DNA from: DATKZS01 sp035527835 [NCBI: bacterium]
Lineage (GTDB): Bacteria > RBG-13-61-14
DNA length: 64,000 nucleotides
NCBI GenBank assembly: GCA_035527835.1
Contig: DATKZS010000116.1
Location: forward strand, 28,735-92,734
Reading direction: 5' to 3'
The notes under the pieces are model-generated. The model did not search any database, had not been told where the DNA came from, and saw only the letters and a program-made list of their open reading frames with translations. This document shows, piece after piece, positions 1-8,895 of the stretch. The number at the start of each line of letters is the position of its first letter. Position 1 is the first letter of the stretch. Both the position numbers and the translations under genes were made by a program.

Positions 1-908
1 TGGAACAGGATTGCATGATCCTGGTCCGACCAGTCGCCCTCTCTGGATTCCAGCTCGGACTTGAAATCACCGTACTCGTCCCAATCCCGGAGCAATGAGA
101 AAAATGCGTTGAACAGAGACGGCGCGGAGTCTGGAACCAGCCCATCCAGGAACACCCGGCGGGCCTCATCGTTCCGTCCGTTCTTTCGAAGCAGACGGGC
201 CTGGAGCGTCAGGAACGGCTCCGGATGGTCCGGGAATTTTTGGGCGTAGGCCAGGATGTCGCTGACGGCGTCATCGAGAGGCGCGGAGGCGGCGCGCTCA
301 TTGAGAAAATCGAGCGTCGCGTCCAGGTCGTCCGGGAAGAGGTCGAGCATTTTACGGCGGTATGCCGCGCGGTCAATCTTGAGTCCCTGGGCCGCGCTCA
401 CGCTGAAGATCTCGTCAATGGCCGCCGCGATCGCTTTCTTGTTTTTTTTCGGCTCCCGGGCCAGGGCCTCGAAGAGCCGGTCGAGCGCGGCCATCTGCTC
501 CTTGATCATCAGCCGGTCGCCGTAAAAATCGGCGAGGGCGCGGATGGCGGTCCCAGGGTCCGCGGCCTCGTCGGCATAGGCGCGAAAATCCTTCTCGGCC
601 TCATCAAAGCGGCCGAGCGTGTAATACGCCCGCGCGCGCTCCAGGTACAGGCCGGGCTCGGCGGGGAACTCGGCCAGCAGCCTGGTGAGTCCATCCGCCA
701 CCTGGGACGGCTCTCGCGGCACGAGGCAAGTGGCGCCCAAGAGCGGCATGACTTCCGTGTAAACGCTGTATAGGCGCGGCCGCAGCGTCTCCGACACCAG
801 GACCTCGGCCGGGTCGCGGTCGAACGGATCATACTCCGCGGCCCGGGCCGCGGACGCAAGCAGGCCGAGCAGGATGAAGCCGAGGGCCGCTTTTTTGACG
901 CCTCTCAT
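1..908 (-). CDS. Secreted TPR-like repeat protein, 3' end outside the window
   Basis: This reading frame is open from its start to the window edge (302 codons seen), so its C-terminus is missing. It begins with a signal peptide (Lys-rich start, hydrophobic stretch to about residue 20, cleavage after Ala-Arg-Ala), so the product is probably periplasmic. The rest is helical, with segments resembling tetratricopeptide repeats (for example the one around 'LYLERARAYYTLGRFDEA'), which usually scaffold protein contacts. ATG 908 was preferred because GGAGG lies 6 nt upstream; an in-frame ATG at 914 overlaps the VIT/VWA stop codon. It is the third gene of an envelope operon. Its exact role is unknown. 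Confidence 0.75.
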   Translation of the reverse strand, partial: MRGVKKAALGFILLGLLASAARAAEYDPFDRDPAEVLVSETLRPRLYSVYTEVMPLLGATCLVPREPSQVADGLTRLLAEFPAEPGLYLERARAYYTLGRFDEAEKDFRAYADEAADPGTAIRALADFYGDRLMIKEQMAALDRLFEALAREPKKNKKAIAAAIDEIFSVSAAQGLKIDRAAYRRKMLDLFPDDLDATLDFLNERAASAPLDDAVSDILAYAQKFPDHPEPFLTLQARLLRKNGRNDEARRVFLDGLVPDSAPSLFNAFFSLLRDWDEYGDFKSELESREGDWSDQDHAILF

Positions 909-910
909 CT

Positions 911-3379
911 TCATCCTCCGATCCGGACCGCGGACTGCGCGGACGTGATGTTATGGGCGAAGTCCTCGGCGGTGATGTTGATTACGTACTGCCCGGGCGG
1001 AAACGATGGCGGGATCAGGATGCGGCCGCGGTTCACTCCGGCCTCCCGGTCCCACTTGACGCTCACGGCGGGAAGCGCGGCGAGGCTGGCCGTGATCCGC
1101 CGCGTGTCGGGGTCCGCGTCCACGAACAGGTCGAGGCCCTGGCCCGGCCGGACCGCGCCGAGCCTGATCTTTAGGCGCGGCGGCGCGCTGTCCACGATGA
1201 ATTCCTTGTACTCCATCCGCTTCGTCCCCGCCTCATCCGTGAGCACCAGCCGGCAGAAGTACCTCCCGTCCTTCATCCAGCCCGGGACCAGGAAGCGGGC
1301 CTCCCAGACCTGTGCCGACGCCACGTAGCGCATCGGGACCGCCAGGCCGAACGGGAACAGCGCGATGATCGAGCGCGTGCCCGCGTCGGCCTTCACCGTG
1401 AGGATCGGGTCGAACGGACGGATCACGCGCGGCCTGAGAAAAGCCCGCGGCGCCACCAGGTACGAGGTGTACGGAGTGGGGAACTTGTAGCGCTTGGACA
1501 GCGCCACGATCTCGTCAACCCATTCCTCGCGCCCGCCCTCGTCCCGGATCCGGCCGAGCAACGCCTCCACCCTGCGCTCCGCCCACAGCCGCGCCACGAA
1601 ATCGTTCTCAACTTTGTGCTCCGGGAACGCGGCCGTCTCCGCGAGCGTCACCGCATTGCCCGCGCGCTGCCCCGTGACCTTCACCACCGACTGCGGCATG
1701 GGGGTGCGGTAACGTCCGACCCAGCTCAGCGACTCCTGGTTGAACGCGGCGAGCGGTACGGAGGGATATACCATCTCCGCGCCCAGCGCCGGGTCGAACG
1801 AAGGCGCCACTCCGCGCACCGGCACTCCGGAGAGCGCCGCGTTAAAAGCCTTAAGCTTGTCGCCCAGGTCCTCCGTCTCCCGCGCCCAGATATAATAGCC
1901 GCCCGAATCCCGCGCCAGGTCCGTGAGCAGAGGGCCATTGACGCCATCGCCGATACCGAAGATGTAGAGCGCGCCGATCTCTGCTCCCTGGCCGTCCTGG
2001 TTCTTTTCCCGCACGGCCTCCCGCACCGCGGCGTGCTTGATGGTGTCGAGCGTGGGCTGGCCGTCGGTGATGGCGATGACCTGCCGCCGCCGGCCGGAGT
2101 CCCGGCCGCCAAACGCCGCGAGCGCCAGGACCAGGCCCTGCTTAAGCGGCGTCCCGCCGGTGAGGGGCGTATCGCGGAGGAAGTCCATGGCGCTGTTCTT
2201 GGAAGAGGCCGTCGCGGGCGCGGGATTTTTCTTCCAGAAGGTCACCTCGCGGCCCATCGTGGCGACCGTGAAGTTGTCGCCGGCGGTGAGGCCGTCGAGC
2301 ACCGACGCAAAAACCTGGGCCGCCTTCTCCAGTTTCTCGAACTGCATGGAGAGCGAGGTGTCGAAGAGCACGACCACGTCGCGGCCCGGCCCTCTTGCAC
2401 TGCGTTTCTCCGCTTCCAGCGGCTCGGGTCCTGCCGTCTCATTGAAAAACGCCTCGGCCAGGAAATATCCGGAGTCGTCCTGGTATTTTGGGCCGCCGGC
2501 GGCTGAGGTATCGAGCCGCTCGGTCTCGACGTCGCGATAGGCGAGAACGCTCAGCCTGCTCCGGCCGCGCCCGAACGGGATGGTGACCACGAGGTCGCGG
2601 TCAAGGTCAATGGAAGAGCCCTCATAGCCCGCCTCCCACGAACAGAAGCCGTCCCCCGCCGTCTTTACAAGCCCTCCGGACGACAGGCCCATGCCCGCCG
2701 GAACCATGACTTGCGGCTCCCCGAGCGGGCAGACGTCGGTGGCCTTGATGGTGATCCGGCAATGGCCGGCCTTGTCCGCGGCAAGCTCGGGCCCGGACTT
2801 CGTGGGCAGGACGAACCCGCGCTTTGCCGACCGCACCGGGACCCAGGCATGGAACGCGGCCTCCACCCTTCTGGTGCCGTAGCCCGGAATCGGCGCGACG
2901 CGCACCTGAAAAGCGTCGGTCATCTCGGCCTCCGGGGCCTCCAAGAGCGCCGGGTCAATCATGCGCTCCACGATGTCGGTAAAGGCGCGTTTTCCCCGCT
3001 CCCGCTCGATCACCACCGCATCCGTCCACCGCCCGTCGTCCCACACCCCGAAATCCATGAGCGAGGCGTCGGCCGGGAGCTTCAGGTAATACGAACCCAT
3101 CACCGCCTGCTCATAATGGTTCTCGAAAACCTGCCGCACGCGCGTCTGGGCGAACCCGCCGTCAATCGTCACCTCGATTTCCAGGTCGCGCAGGCTGATC
3201 GCGCCCTTCGGAACATTGCCCTCCTGCCACTCCACCACCTTGAACGCGCCGATCTCCGCCCCCGCCCCCGCGCTCAAGATAATGAAGACGATGAGCATGG
3301 CCGCGCCGAGAAAAAAGGCCGCTCTGTTGCGAGGATGCCGGCCCGGTTCCGGGCCCTCGGCCGGCTTCAATATTTTCAT
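911..3379 (-). CDS. VIT and von Willebrand factor A domain protein
   Basis: Product of 822 residues. A membrane segment or signal anchor at about residues 21-42 implies export. A VIT (vault/inter-alpha-trypsin inhibitor) domain follows at about 45-180, then a VWA domain whose MIDAS motif DTSLS sits at residues 340-344 and is followed by TGGT and TDG elements, so metal-ion-dependent adhesion looks intact. The C-terminal 250 residues look beta-rich with no second membrane span. The ATG overlaps the upstream gene's stop (ATGA), with GGAGG upstream; an in-frame extension of 42 residues was rejected because it only runs inside the neighbour. Proteins with this domain pair often act as surface adhesins or chaperone-like factors; the ligand here is unknown. 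Confidence 0.85.
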   Translation of the reverse strand: MKILKPAEGPEPGRHPRNRAAFFLGAAMLIVFIILSAGAGAEIGAFKVVEWQEGNVPKGAISLRDLEIEVTIDGGFAQTRVRQVFENHYEQAVMGSYYLKLPADASLMDFGVWDDGRWTDAVVIERERGKRAFTDIVERMIDPALLEAPEAEMTDAFQVRVAPIPGYGTRRVEAAFHAWVPVRSAKRGFVLPTKSGPELAADKAGHCRITIKATDVCPLGEPQVMVPAGMGLSSGGLVKTAGDGFCSWEAGYEGSSIDLDRDLVVTIPFGRGRSRLSVLAYRDVETERLDTSAAGGPKYQDDSGYFLAEAFFNETAGPEPLEAEKRSARGPGRDVVVLFDTSLSMQFEKLEKAAQVFASVLDGLTAGDNFTVATMGREVTFWKKNPAPATASSKNSAMDFLRDTPLTGGTPLKQGLVLALAAFGGRDSGRRRQVIAITDGQPTLDTIKHAAVREAVREKNQDGQGAEIGALYIFGIGDGVNGPLLTDLARDSGGYYIWARETEDLGDKLKAFNAALSGVPVRGVAPSFDPALGAEMVYPSVPLAAFNQESLSWVGRYRTPMPQSVVKVTGQRAGNAVTLAETAAFPEHKVENDFVARLWAERRVEALLGRIRDEGGREEWVDEIVALSKRYKFPTPYTSYLVAPRAFLRPRVIRPFDPILTVKADAGTRSIIALFPFGLAVPMRYVASAQVWEARFLVPGWMKDGRYFCRLVLTDEAGTKRMEYKEFIVDSAPPRLKIRLGAVRPGQGLDLFVDADPDTRRITASLAALPAVSVKWDREAGVNRGRILIPPSFPPGQYVINITAEDFAHNITSAQSAVRIGG

Positions 3380-5265
3380 TTTAGAAGCTCCTCCGCCTCC
3401 AGGACGCACAGTCCGCAGTCCGTGGCCAGCGCAACCTTCCGTCCCGACGGCGTGTTCCAGATAGCGATGCCGGTGACGTTTTCCGAGGTCAGCCCGCCCC
3501 GCCACGGCCTGTCCTCCCCGGTTTCCGGGTCAATCACAAAAAGGCCGGAGTCGAAAGTGCCGGCCACGAGCTTGTTGTCAGCGATGATCATGGCGTTCTG
3601 GTTGACATTGAGCCGGCCCAGGGCGGAAAAGGATGAGAGCCACTTCCCGTCCCCTGTGAGGGCCGACACGCCGCCGCCGAAGGTCCCCACATACAACCGC
3701 CCGCCGCCGGAGGCCAGCGCGGTGATCCAGTTGTGGCGAAGCGGCGAGCCGGCCGCGGTGAAGCTCTGTTGCGCGCGGCGGCCGTGGACCAGCGACAGTC
3801 CTCCCAACGTTCCCGCGGCCATTATATCTCCGATTGGGGCGAGAGAGTAAACGTGATTATTGACGAGTCCGTTGAAGGCGGTGATGCTCTCCAGCCCGGA
3901 GCTTAGCCGGAAGGTGATGCCCCGATTGGTGGCGATGGCAAGACCGCCGTTTTGAAGCGGCAGCACGTCGAACACGGTCTCTCCGATCAGCCCGTCCTCT
4001 TTGGTGATCTTGCCGGTGAGCCTGGCGCCGGAGTAGATCAGCACGCCGCGGCTCGTGCCCACGTACATGAGGCCCTCGCGGGCGCTGGGCCGGATGCAGT
4101 CAATGGCCTCGAAGCCCGGCTCGGTGAGGTTCGCGCGCAGGGCATAATCGGAACCCATCACGTCCACGCCGTGCTCGAACGTCCCGATCCATAAGCCGCC
4201 CTCCGGCCCGGCCGCCACGGCGGTCAGGCGGTTTTCCGAGAGCGCTTCCGTCTCGAGCGGGAACAGGGATGGAGGCCCGCCCGGGCCGTCCACCGCCGCC
4301 AGGCCTCGCTCGCCCATCGCCGTCAATGCCTGGCCGAGCACCGCCGCCTTGCTGACCATCCAGCCCAGCGGCTCTTTCTTCACGCTCCGGCCGCTGATCC
4401 GGATGACGCCCTGGTCCAGAGCCGCCACCACGACGTCCTCGCCCGCCGCCGTTATTGATGACACGTACACGTCGGGACGGACGACGCTGACCGGCTGGCC
4501 CCGCCGCCATTCCATGAGCGCGAGCGGGCTGCCGATGAGCAGTCTGCCGCCCTGGGAGGCCAGCGCCGTCACCGGTTCGAGCAGGCCCTGGTCCCCGCCA
4601 AGCCGCGTCTTTTGCCCGCCGGAAATAACGATGACACCGCTCTTCCACGTGCCCACCGCGAGCCCGGCCTCGAACGGGCACAATGCGCTCACCATCAGCT
4701 CCGGCTCGTCCGTGAACGCCTGAGAGTAACGGAACTCGCCGCCCTCGTACTCGATGAGCCCCCCGCCCTGGGTGCCGATCAGCACGCTGTTGCCGCCGGC
4801 CTGCAGACAGGTGATTTTATTGGCGCGCGGGTTCTTGAAGCGATAGGAGCGCATGCGCTTCCGGCCGATCACCGCGAGTCCGCCGTCGGCCCCGGCAAAA
4901 AGCAGATCGCGCCAGAGGGCGAGGCAGGCGATCCTGGTCCCGGGCAGGCCGTCAACCGCCGTGAGCGCCGTGGCGCCCGAGTCGCGCCGGATGACCAGCC
5001 CGCCGTCAGTGGCCAGCACCAGCGCGCCTTGCCAATACACCGCGTCGTTCACCGGCAGAAGCCTGGTGACCGCCCGGACGCGGCCGGACGGGACCGAGGG
5101 CAGGGCAACATCGGACACCAGCTCCGCGCCCGGGCCTTTCCCGCCCCTTTCCTGTTCCGCCGTGGAAACCGCCCGCTCCACCGAGCGCCGGAGAGAAAAA
5201 TACAGTGCGGCGCAGATGACCAGCAACACGGCCGCCGCCACGAACAGATATGCCTTCTTCCTCAC
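3376..5265 (-). CDS. Membrane-anchored beta-propeller (Reg_prop-like) protein
   Basis: About 629 residues with a basic start and one hydrophobic anchor at about residues 5-24. The remainder is a long series of blades of about 40-45 residues with recurring patterns such as 'LLFAGADGGLAVI', 'VLIGTQGGGLIEY' and 'LYVGTFGGGVSAL'. These resemble the two-component-regulator propeller repeats found in sensor proteins, but no kinase or output domain is attached, so it is likely a periplasmic binding scaffold. Start: a GTG at 5265 gives a normal N-terminus. An in-frame TTG at 5301 also exists but lies inside a TATAAT sequence (5292-5297) that could be this operon's -10 box. It heads the operon with the VIT/VWA and TPR genes. 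Confidence 0.75.
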   Translation of the reverse strand: MRKKAYLFVAAAVLLVICAALYFSLRRSVERAVSTAEQERGGKGPGAELVSDVALPSVPSGRVRAVTRLLPVNDAVYWQGALVLATDGGLVIRRDSGATALTAVDGLPGTRIACLALWRDLLFAGADGGLAVIGRKRMRSYRFKNPRANKITCLQAGGNSVLIGTQGGGLIEYEGGEFRYSQAFTDEPELMVSALCPFEAGLAVGTWKSGVIVISGGQKTRLGGDQGLLEPVTALASQGGRLLIGSPLALMEWRRGQPVSVVRPDVYVSSITAAGEDVVVAALDQGVIRISGRSVKKEPLGWMVSKAAVLGQALTAMGERGLAAVDGPGGPPSLFPLETEALSENRLTAVAAGPEGGLWIGTFEHGVDVMGSDYALRANLTEPGFEAIDCIRPSAREGLMYVGTSRGVLIYSGARLTGKITKEDGLIGETVFDVLPLQNGGLAIATNRGITFRLSSGLESITAFNGLVNNHVYSLAPIGDIMAAGTLGGLSLVHGRRAQQSFTAAGSPLRHNWITALASGGGRLYVGTFGGGVSALTGDGKWLSSFSALGRLNVNQNAMIIADNKLVAGTFDSGLFVIDPETGEDRPWRGGLTSENVTGIAIWNTPSGRKVALATDCGLCVLEAEELLK

Positions 5266-5346
5266 CGGACAATAGTGTATATCAGGTCCGCGATTATACA
5301 AGGCTTGAGAACACGGCCCCCGCTAAGCCGCCGCCGGCCGCCGGAG

Positions 5347-5376
5347 TTGAACCAGGAACGCTTTTGCAACTATAAT
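5347..5376 (+). promoter_or_regulatory. Probable sigma-70 promoter, nearly leaderless
   Basis: TTGAAC (5347-5352), an 18-nt spacer and TATAAT (5371-5376) precede the membrane protein gene. The ATG at 5387 lies only 10 nt after the -10 box, and no Shine-Dalgarno sequence is visible, so the transcript would have a leader of only a few nucleotides. Confidence 0.5.
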
Positions 5377-5386
5377 CTTTTGCACA

Positions 5387-6073
5387 ATGAACACGATCTA
5401 TCATCTCCAGGCCGGCTCATTCATAGCCAACGCCCGGGACTATAATCTTCGGGAGCGGCGCCTCATCATGCTGGCCTCGCTGGCCCCCGACGCGGACGGC
5501 ATCTTCTTTTTCAGCTCCGATTTATGGAACCGCTTCCATCACAGTTTCAGCCACAACATTTTTTCCATGCTCATCGTCGCGGCGGCGCTGGCCCTCTACA
5601 ACCGCTCGCGCCGCATCGAGATCTTCGCGGTATGCGCCGTCTCGGCCATTCTCCAGATCTTTATTGACGTCGTCACCAACGACCTCACCTGGCCCCAGCA
5701 GTTCCTCCGGCCCCTCACCGACGCCCAGATCAGCATCGGCTCTCTCACCGACTGGAAATACCTTAACACCCTCCAGGTGGTCTGGGTCCAGGGCTTCCTC
5801 ATGATCGTGATCCTCGTGGGCACCGTCATTCTCTATAAAAAGACCGGCCGCACCTTCCTCGAGCTGATCTCTCCCCGCCTGGACCGGCTGCTCACGGATT
5901 TCATCGTGCTTTTCTTCACCCGGCGCTGCGCGGTGTGCAACGCGCGGGCGCTGTATCGCGATACCGGGCGCGGCGACTTTCTGTGCGCCAACCATGCCCG
6001 GGTCCGCCGCGACCTGACCATATCCAGGAAAAACGTTGGGGGAGAGGACGGGACGGGAGATCATCATGATTGA
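5387..6073 (+). CDS. YdjM-like inner-membrane metal-dependent hydrolase with C-terminal Cys motif
   Basis: Product of 228 residues. The N-terminal half has the LAPDADG and HHSFSHN motifs of the YdjM/DUF457 family of membrane-bound putative metal-dependent hydrolases, interleaved with three or four membrane spans. Unlike the family norm, it ends with a soluble tail containing CAVCNA and, about 17 residues on, CANH, which could bind zinc. The 3' end overlaps the ATG of the phosphatase gene by 8 nt, which suggests co-transcription with polysaccharide genes. The enzymatic activity of the family is not well established, so the function is only a family assignment. Confidence 0.75.
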   Translation: MNTIYHLQAGSFIANARDYNLRERRLIMLASLAPDADGIFFFSSDLWNRFHHSFSHNIFSMLIVAAALALYNRSRRIEIFAVCAVSAILQIFIDVVTNDLTWPQQFLRPLTDAQISIGSLTDWKYLNTLQVVWVQGFLMIVILVGTVILYKKTGRTFLELISPRLDRLLTDFIVLFFTRRCAVCNARALYRDTGRGDFLCANHARVRRDLTISRKNVGGEDGTGDHHD

Positions 6074-6824
6074 CATGCACAGCCACATCCTGCCCGGCCT
6101 GGATGACGGCGCCAGGACCATCGAGCAATCCGTGGAGATGGCGCGCGAACTCATGCTGAACGGCTTTGAGGGCGTGGTGGCCACCCCCCACATTTATGAA
6201 AAGGACGGGGGTCGCCTGGCCCCCGCGGCCATCGAGGAGACGCTGCACGCCTTCCAGTCGCGGCTCCAGAGCGAAGGCATCTCGCTTACGGTCTACGGCG
6301 GGGCCGAGTATCTGCTCGACCGGCCGCTGCCCGAGCTGGTACGGCGGTGCCATCCGCTCGCGACCCTGGCCGGCGGCCTCTACATGCTGATCGAGCTGCC
6401 GGTGATGCAGTGGCCGAACTACCTGGAGTACTCGGTCATGCCGCTGGAGCAAGACCCGCCGGAGCTGCGCCACGTCCTTCCGTTTCTGCGTCCGGTGATC
6501 GCTCATCCGGAGCGCAGCCAGGAGGTCATGCGCGACCATCATCGGTTGTCCGGACTGCGCGACCTGGGTTACATGTTCCAGGTCAATCTGGAAAGCATCC
6601 TGGGGCTCACCGGCCGGCACGCGGCCAAGGTGATCAAGAAAATGGCCAAGGACGGACTGATTGACCTGGTCGGCACCGACGGCCACAGCCTGGAAGGGCT
6701 TAAAAAGCTTTTGCCCGATTGGCGCCGCCACGCCGAAAAGGTCATCGGCCGCGAGCGCGCCGAGCTCGTCCTCGACGAAAACCCCCGCCGCGTCGTGAAT
6801 AACCAGGCCATTGATCTCGATTAG
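6066..6824 (+). CDS. CpsB/CapC-family tyrosine-protein phosphatase (PHP fold)
   Basis: Product of 252 residues starting MIDMHSHILPGLDDGA, the hallmark of the CpsB/YwqE manganese-dependent PHP phosphatases that dephosphorylate bacterial tyrosine kinases controlling capsule or exopolysaccharide chain length. Metal ligands visible include HSH (5-7), TPH near residue 42, HPER in the middle and GTDGH near the end. The ATG at 6066 was chosen over an upstream in-frame codon at 6036 because it gives the canonical N-terminus and follows GGGAGA. It is followed after 10 nt by a GDP-mannose synthesis gene, which fits a polysaccharide role. No cognate tyrosine kinase lies in the window. Confidence 0.88.
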   Translation: MIDMHSHILPGLDDGARTIEQSVEMARELMLNGFEGVVATPHIYEKDGGRLAPAAIEETLHAFQSRLQSEGISLTVYGGAEYLLDRPLPELVRRCHPLATLAGGLYMLIELPVMQWPNYLEYSVMPLEQDPPELRHVLPFLRPVIAHPERSQEVMRDHHRLSGLRDLGYMFQVNLESILGLTGRHAAKVIKKMAKDGLIDLVGTDGHSLEGLKKLLPDWRRHAEKVIGRERAELVLDENPRRVVNNQAIDLD

Positions 6825-6834
6825 TGGAACGATC

Positions 6835-7926
6835 ATGACTCCGAAAAAAAATAATCCGCCCGCGCTGTACGCGGTGATCATGGCCGGCGGGTCCGGCCGC
6901 CGCTTCTGGCCCAGGAGCCGCAAGCAGCGGCCCAAGCAGCTCCTGGCCCTGGGCGCCGGCGGGCCCCTGGTGCGCGAGACCCTGGACCGGCTCCTGCCCC
7001 TTTGCCCGCCCCGCCGGATCTATGTCTCGTGCGGCCGGGACATCGCCGCGGCCATTGCCGCCGCGCTGCCCGAAGTCCCCCAAAGCAACTTCATCATCGA
7101 GCCGGTCGGACGCGACACCGCCCCTTGCGTGGGCCTCGCCCTCCAACACCTCGCCGCCGCCGGCATTGCCGACGACGCGGTCATGGCCGTGCTGCCCGCC
7201 GACCATTGCATCGGCAGGCCCGCCCGCTTCCGATCAACCCTGGCCCGCGCCGCCGCCGCGGCCAGGCGCCAAAAGCTCATCGTGACCATCGGCATCGTAC
7301 CCGACCGGCCCAGCGCCGCCTACGGATACATCCAGCCCGCGGCCCCGGCGCCGGGCGAAAAAGGCGCGCGCCGAGTCAAGCGCTTCGTGGAGAAGCCGGA
7401 CCTGAAAACCGCGCGCAGGTACATCGAGCGCGGGTTCCTCTGGAACGCCGGCATGTTCGTGTTCCGCCTCGACGTCATGCGCGAGGCCTATCGAAAATTT
7501 CTTCCCGACATGGCCGCGGACCTCGAAAAAATCGGCGCGACCGACGCCGGGACGCGGGCGCGCATTATCGCGCGCGTCTTTCCGGGACTTCGCAAGGTGA
7601 GCATTGATTACGGGATCATGGAAAAGGCCGGGAACGTCGCCGTGGTCCCCGGCGAATTCGACTGGTGCGACGTGGGCGGATGGGACGCCCTCTACCGCAT
7701 GCAAGGCGGAGACGGCATCAAGAACATCGCGCAGGGCCCGGCCGAGTTCGTGGGCTCGCGCGGCTGTTACGTGGAGAGCGGGAAACTGGCGGCCCTGGTG
7801 GGAGTTCACGGCCTGGTGGTGATCGAGACGGACGACGCGATCCTCATCCTGCGCCGCGAGAGCGAGGCGGACCTGAAAAAGCTCACCGACCGCCTCGCCG
7901 CCAAGGGCCTCGCCCGACTCTTATAA
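6835..7926 (+). CDS. manC: Mannose-1-phosphate guanylyltransferase
   Basis: Product of 363 residues that makes GDP-mannose from mannose-1-phosphate and GTP in the cytoplasm. The nucleotide-binding signature MAGGSGRRFWPRSR, with the following KQ (residues 16-34), is present, as are FVEKPD and the FLWNAGMFVF motif. It has only the nucleotidyltransferase region; the C-terminal isomerase domain of bifunctional type II enzymes is absent. The ATG at 6835 lies 10 nt after the phosphatase stop and gives a standard start. It sits in the small polysaccharide cluster with the CpsB-like phosphatase and the epimerase. Confidence 0.92.
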   Translation: MTPKKNNPPALYAVIMAGGSGRRFWPRSRKQRPKQLLALGAGGPLVRETLDRLLPLCPPRRIYVSCGRDIAAAIAAALPEVPQSNFIIEPVGRDTAPCVGLALQHLAAAGIADDAVMAVLPADHCIGRPARFRSTLARAAAAARRQKLIVTIGIVPDRPSAAYGYIQPAAPAPGEKGARRVKRFVEKPDLKTARRYIERGFLWNAGMFVFRLDVMREAYRKFLPDMAADLEKIGATDAGTRARIIARVFPGLRKVSIDYGIMEKAGNVAVVPGEFDWCDVGGWDALYRMQGGDGIKNIAQGPAEFVGSRGCYVESGKLAALVGVHGLVVIETDDAILILRRESEADLKKLTDRLAAKGLARLL

Positions 7927-7968
7927 TTATGGAGTGCGGCGGCGGAACCTGTGGGAGGCAGTAATAAC

Positions 7969-8895
7969 TTGAAAATTTTGGTCACCGGCGGCGCGGGCTT
8001 CATCGGCTCTCACGTCGCGGAGGCGTTCCATAACGCCGGCCACCAGGCGCTGGCCCTGGACGACCTGTCGCGCGGCAAAAAGGATAACCTGGCGCCGGGC
8101 ATCGGGCTCGAAGCCGCGGACATCAGGGACCGGGCCGCGCTGGAAAAAATCTTCAAGGAGTTCGGGCCGGAGGTCGTGTGCCATCACGCCGCGCAGGTGA
8201 GCGTGCGCGATTCGGTGGCCGACCCGGTGCATGACGCGGACATCAACGTGAAGGGGAGCCTGTGCCTGCTCGAGGCCTGCGTCCGGCGCCGGGTCAAGCG
8301 CTTCATGTTCGCGTCCACCGGCGGCGCCATTTACGGCGAGCAGGAAAAGTTCCCGGCGGCCGAGGACCACCCGGCGCGGCCGCTCTCGCCCTATGCCGTG
8401 GCCAAGCTCGCCGTGGAAAAGTATCTTTACTTTTACGAGCGGACCTACGGGCTCGCCTGGACGGCGCTGCGCTACAGCAACGTTTACGGGCCGCGGCAGG
8501 ACCCTCACGGGGAGGCCGGCGTGGTCGCCATCTTCACCGAGCGCCTGCTTCAGGGGGAGGCGCCGGTGATCAACGGCGACGGCGGCCAGACGCGCGACTT
8601 CGTATTTGTGGAGGACGTGGCGCGGGCGAACCTCATGGCGCTTACGCGCGGCGTGACCGGCCCGGTGAACGTGGCCACGGGCCGGGAGGCGTCGGTCAAC
8701 GATATTTTCGGTCTGCTCCGCGGTCTCACCGGCTCGCGCGCCGAAGAGATCCACGGCCCGGCCAAGCCGGGAGAGCAGAGACGGAGCGTGCTCGATCCGT
8801 CGCTGGCCAGGAAGGTCATGGGCTGGGAGCCGAGGGTCGGGCTCAAGGACGGGCTGGCGAGGACGGCGGCCTATTTTTCCCAGATTTCTCCGTAG
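7969..8895 (+). CDS. NAD-dependent sugar-nucleotide epimerase/dehydratase (extended SDR)
   Basis: Product of about 309 residues. It opens with the dinucleotide-binding loop TGGAGFIGSH (residues 6-15) and has the catalytic tyrosine and lysine of SPYAVAK (Y142, K146). It resembles UDP-glucose 4-epimerase-like extended SDRs, but the substrate cannot be fixed from sequence alone. The start is a TTG at 7969 with GGGAGG about 11 nt upstream; a GTG at 7951 would put the Shine-Dalgarno inside the gene. Its last 25 nt overlap the 3' end of the convergent livF gene. The context suggests surface-glycan precursor synthesis. Confidence 0.88.
   Translation: MKILVTGGAGFIGSHVAEAFHNAGHQALALDDLSRGKKDNLAPGIGLEAADIRDRAALEKIFKEFGPEVVCHHAAQVSVRDSVADPVHDADINVKGSLCLLEACVRRRVKRFMFASTGGAIYGEQEKFPAAEDHPARPLSPYAVAKLAVEKYLYFYERTYGLAWTALRYSNVYGPRQDPHGEAGVVAIFTERLLQGEAPVINGDGGQTRDFVFVEDVARANLMALTRGVTGPVNVATGREASVNDIFGLLRGLTGSRAEEIHGPAKPGEQRRSVLDPSLARKVMGWEPRVGLKDGLARTAAYFSQISP

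Noticed and set aside
3376-3505. Longer start for the VIT/VWA gene
   Set aside because: The extra 42 codons lie inside the propeller gene, and ATG 3379 has an overlapping stop and a Shine-Dalgarno.
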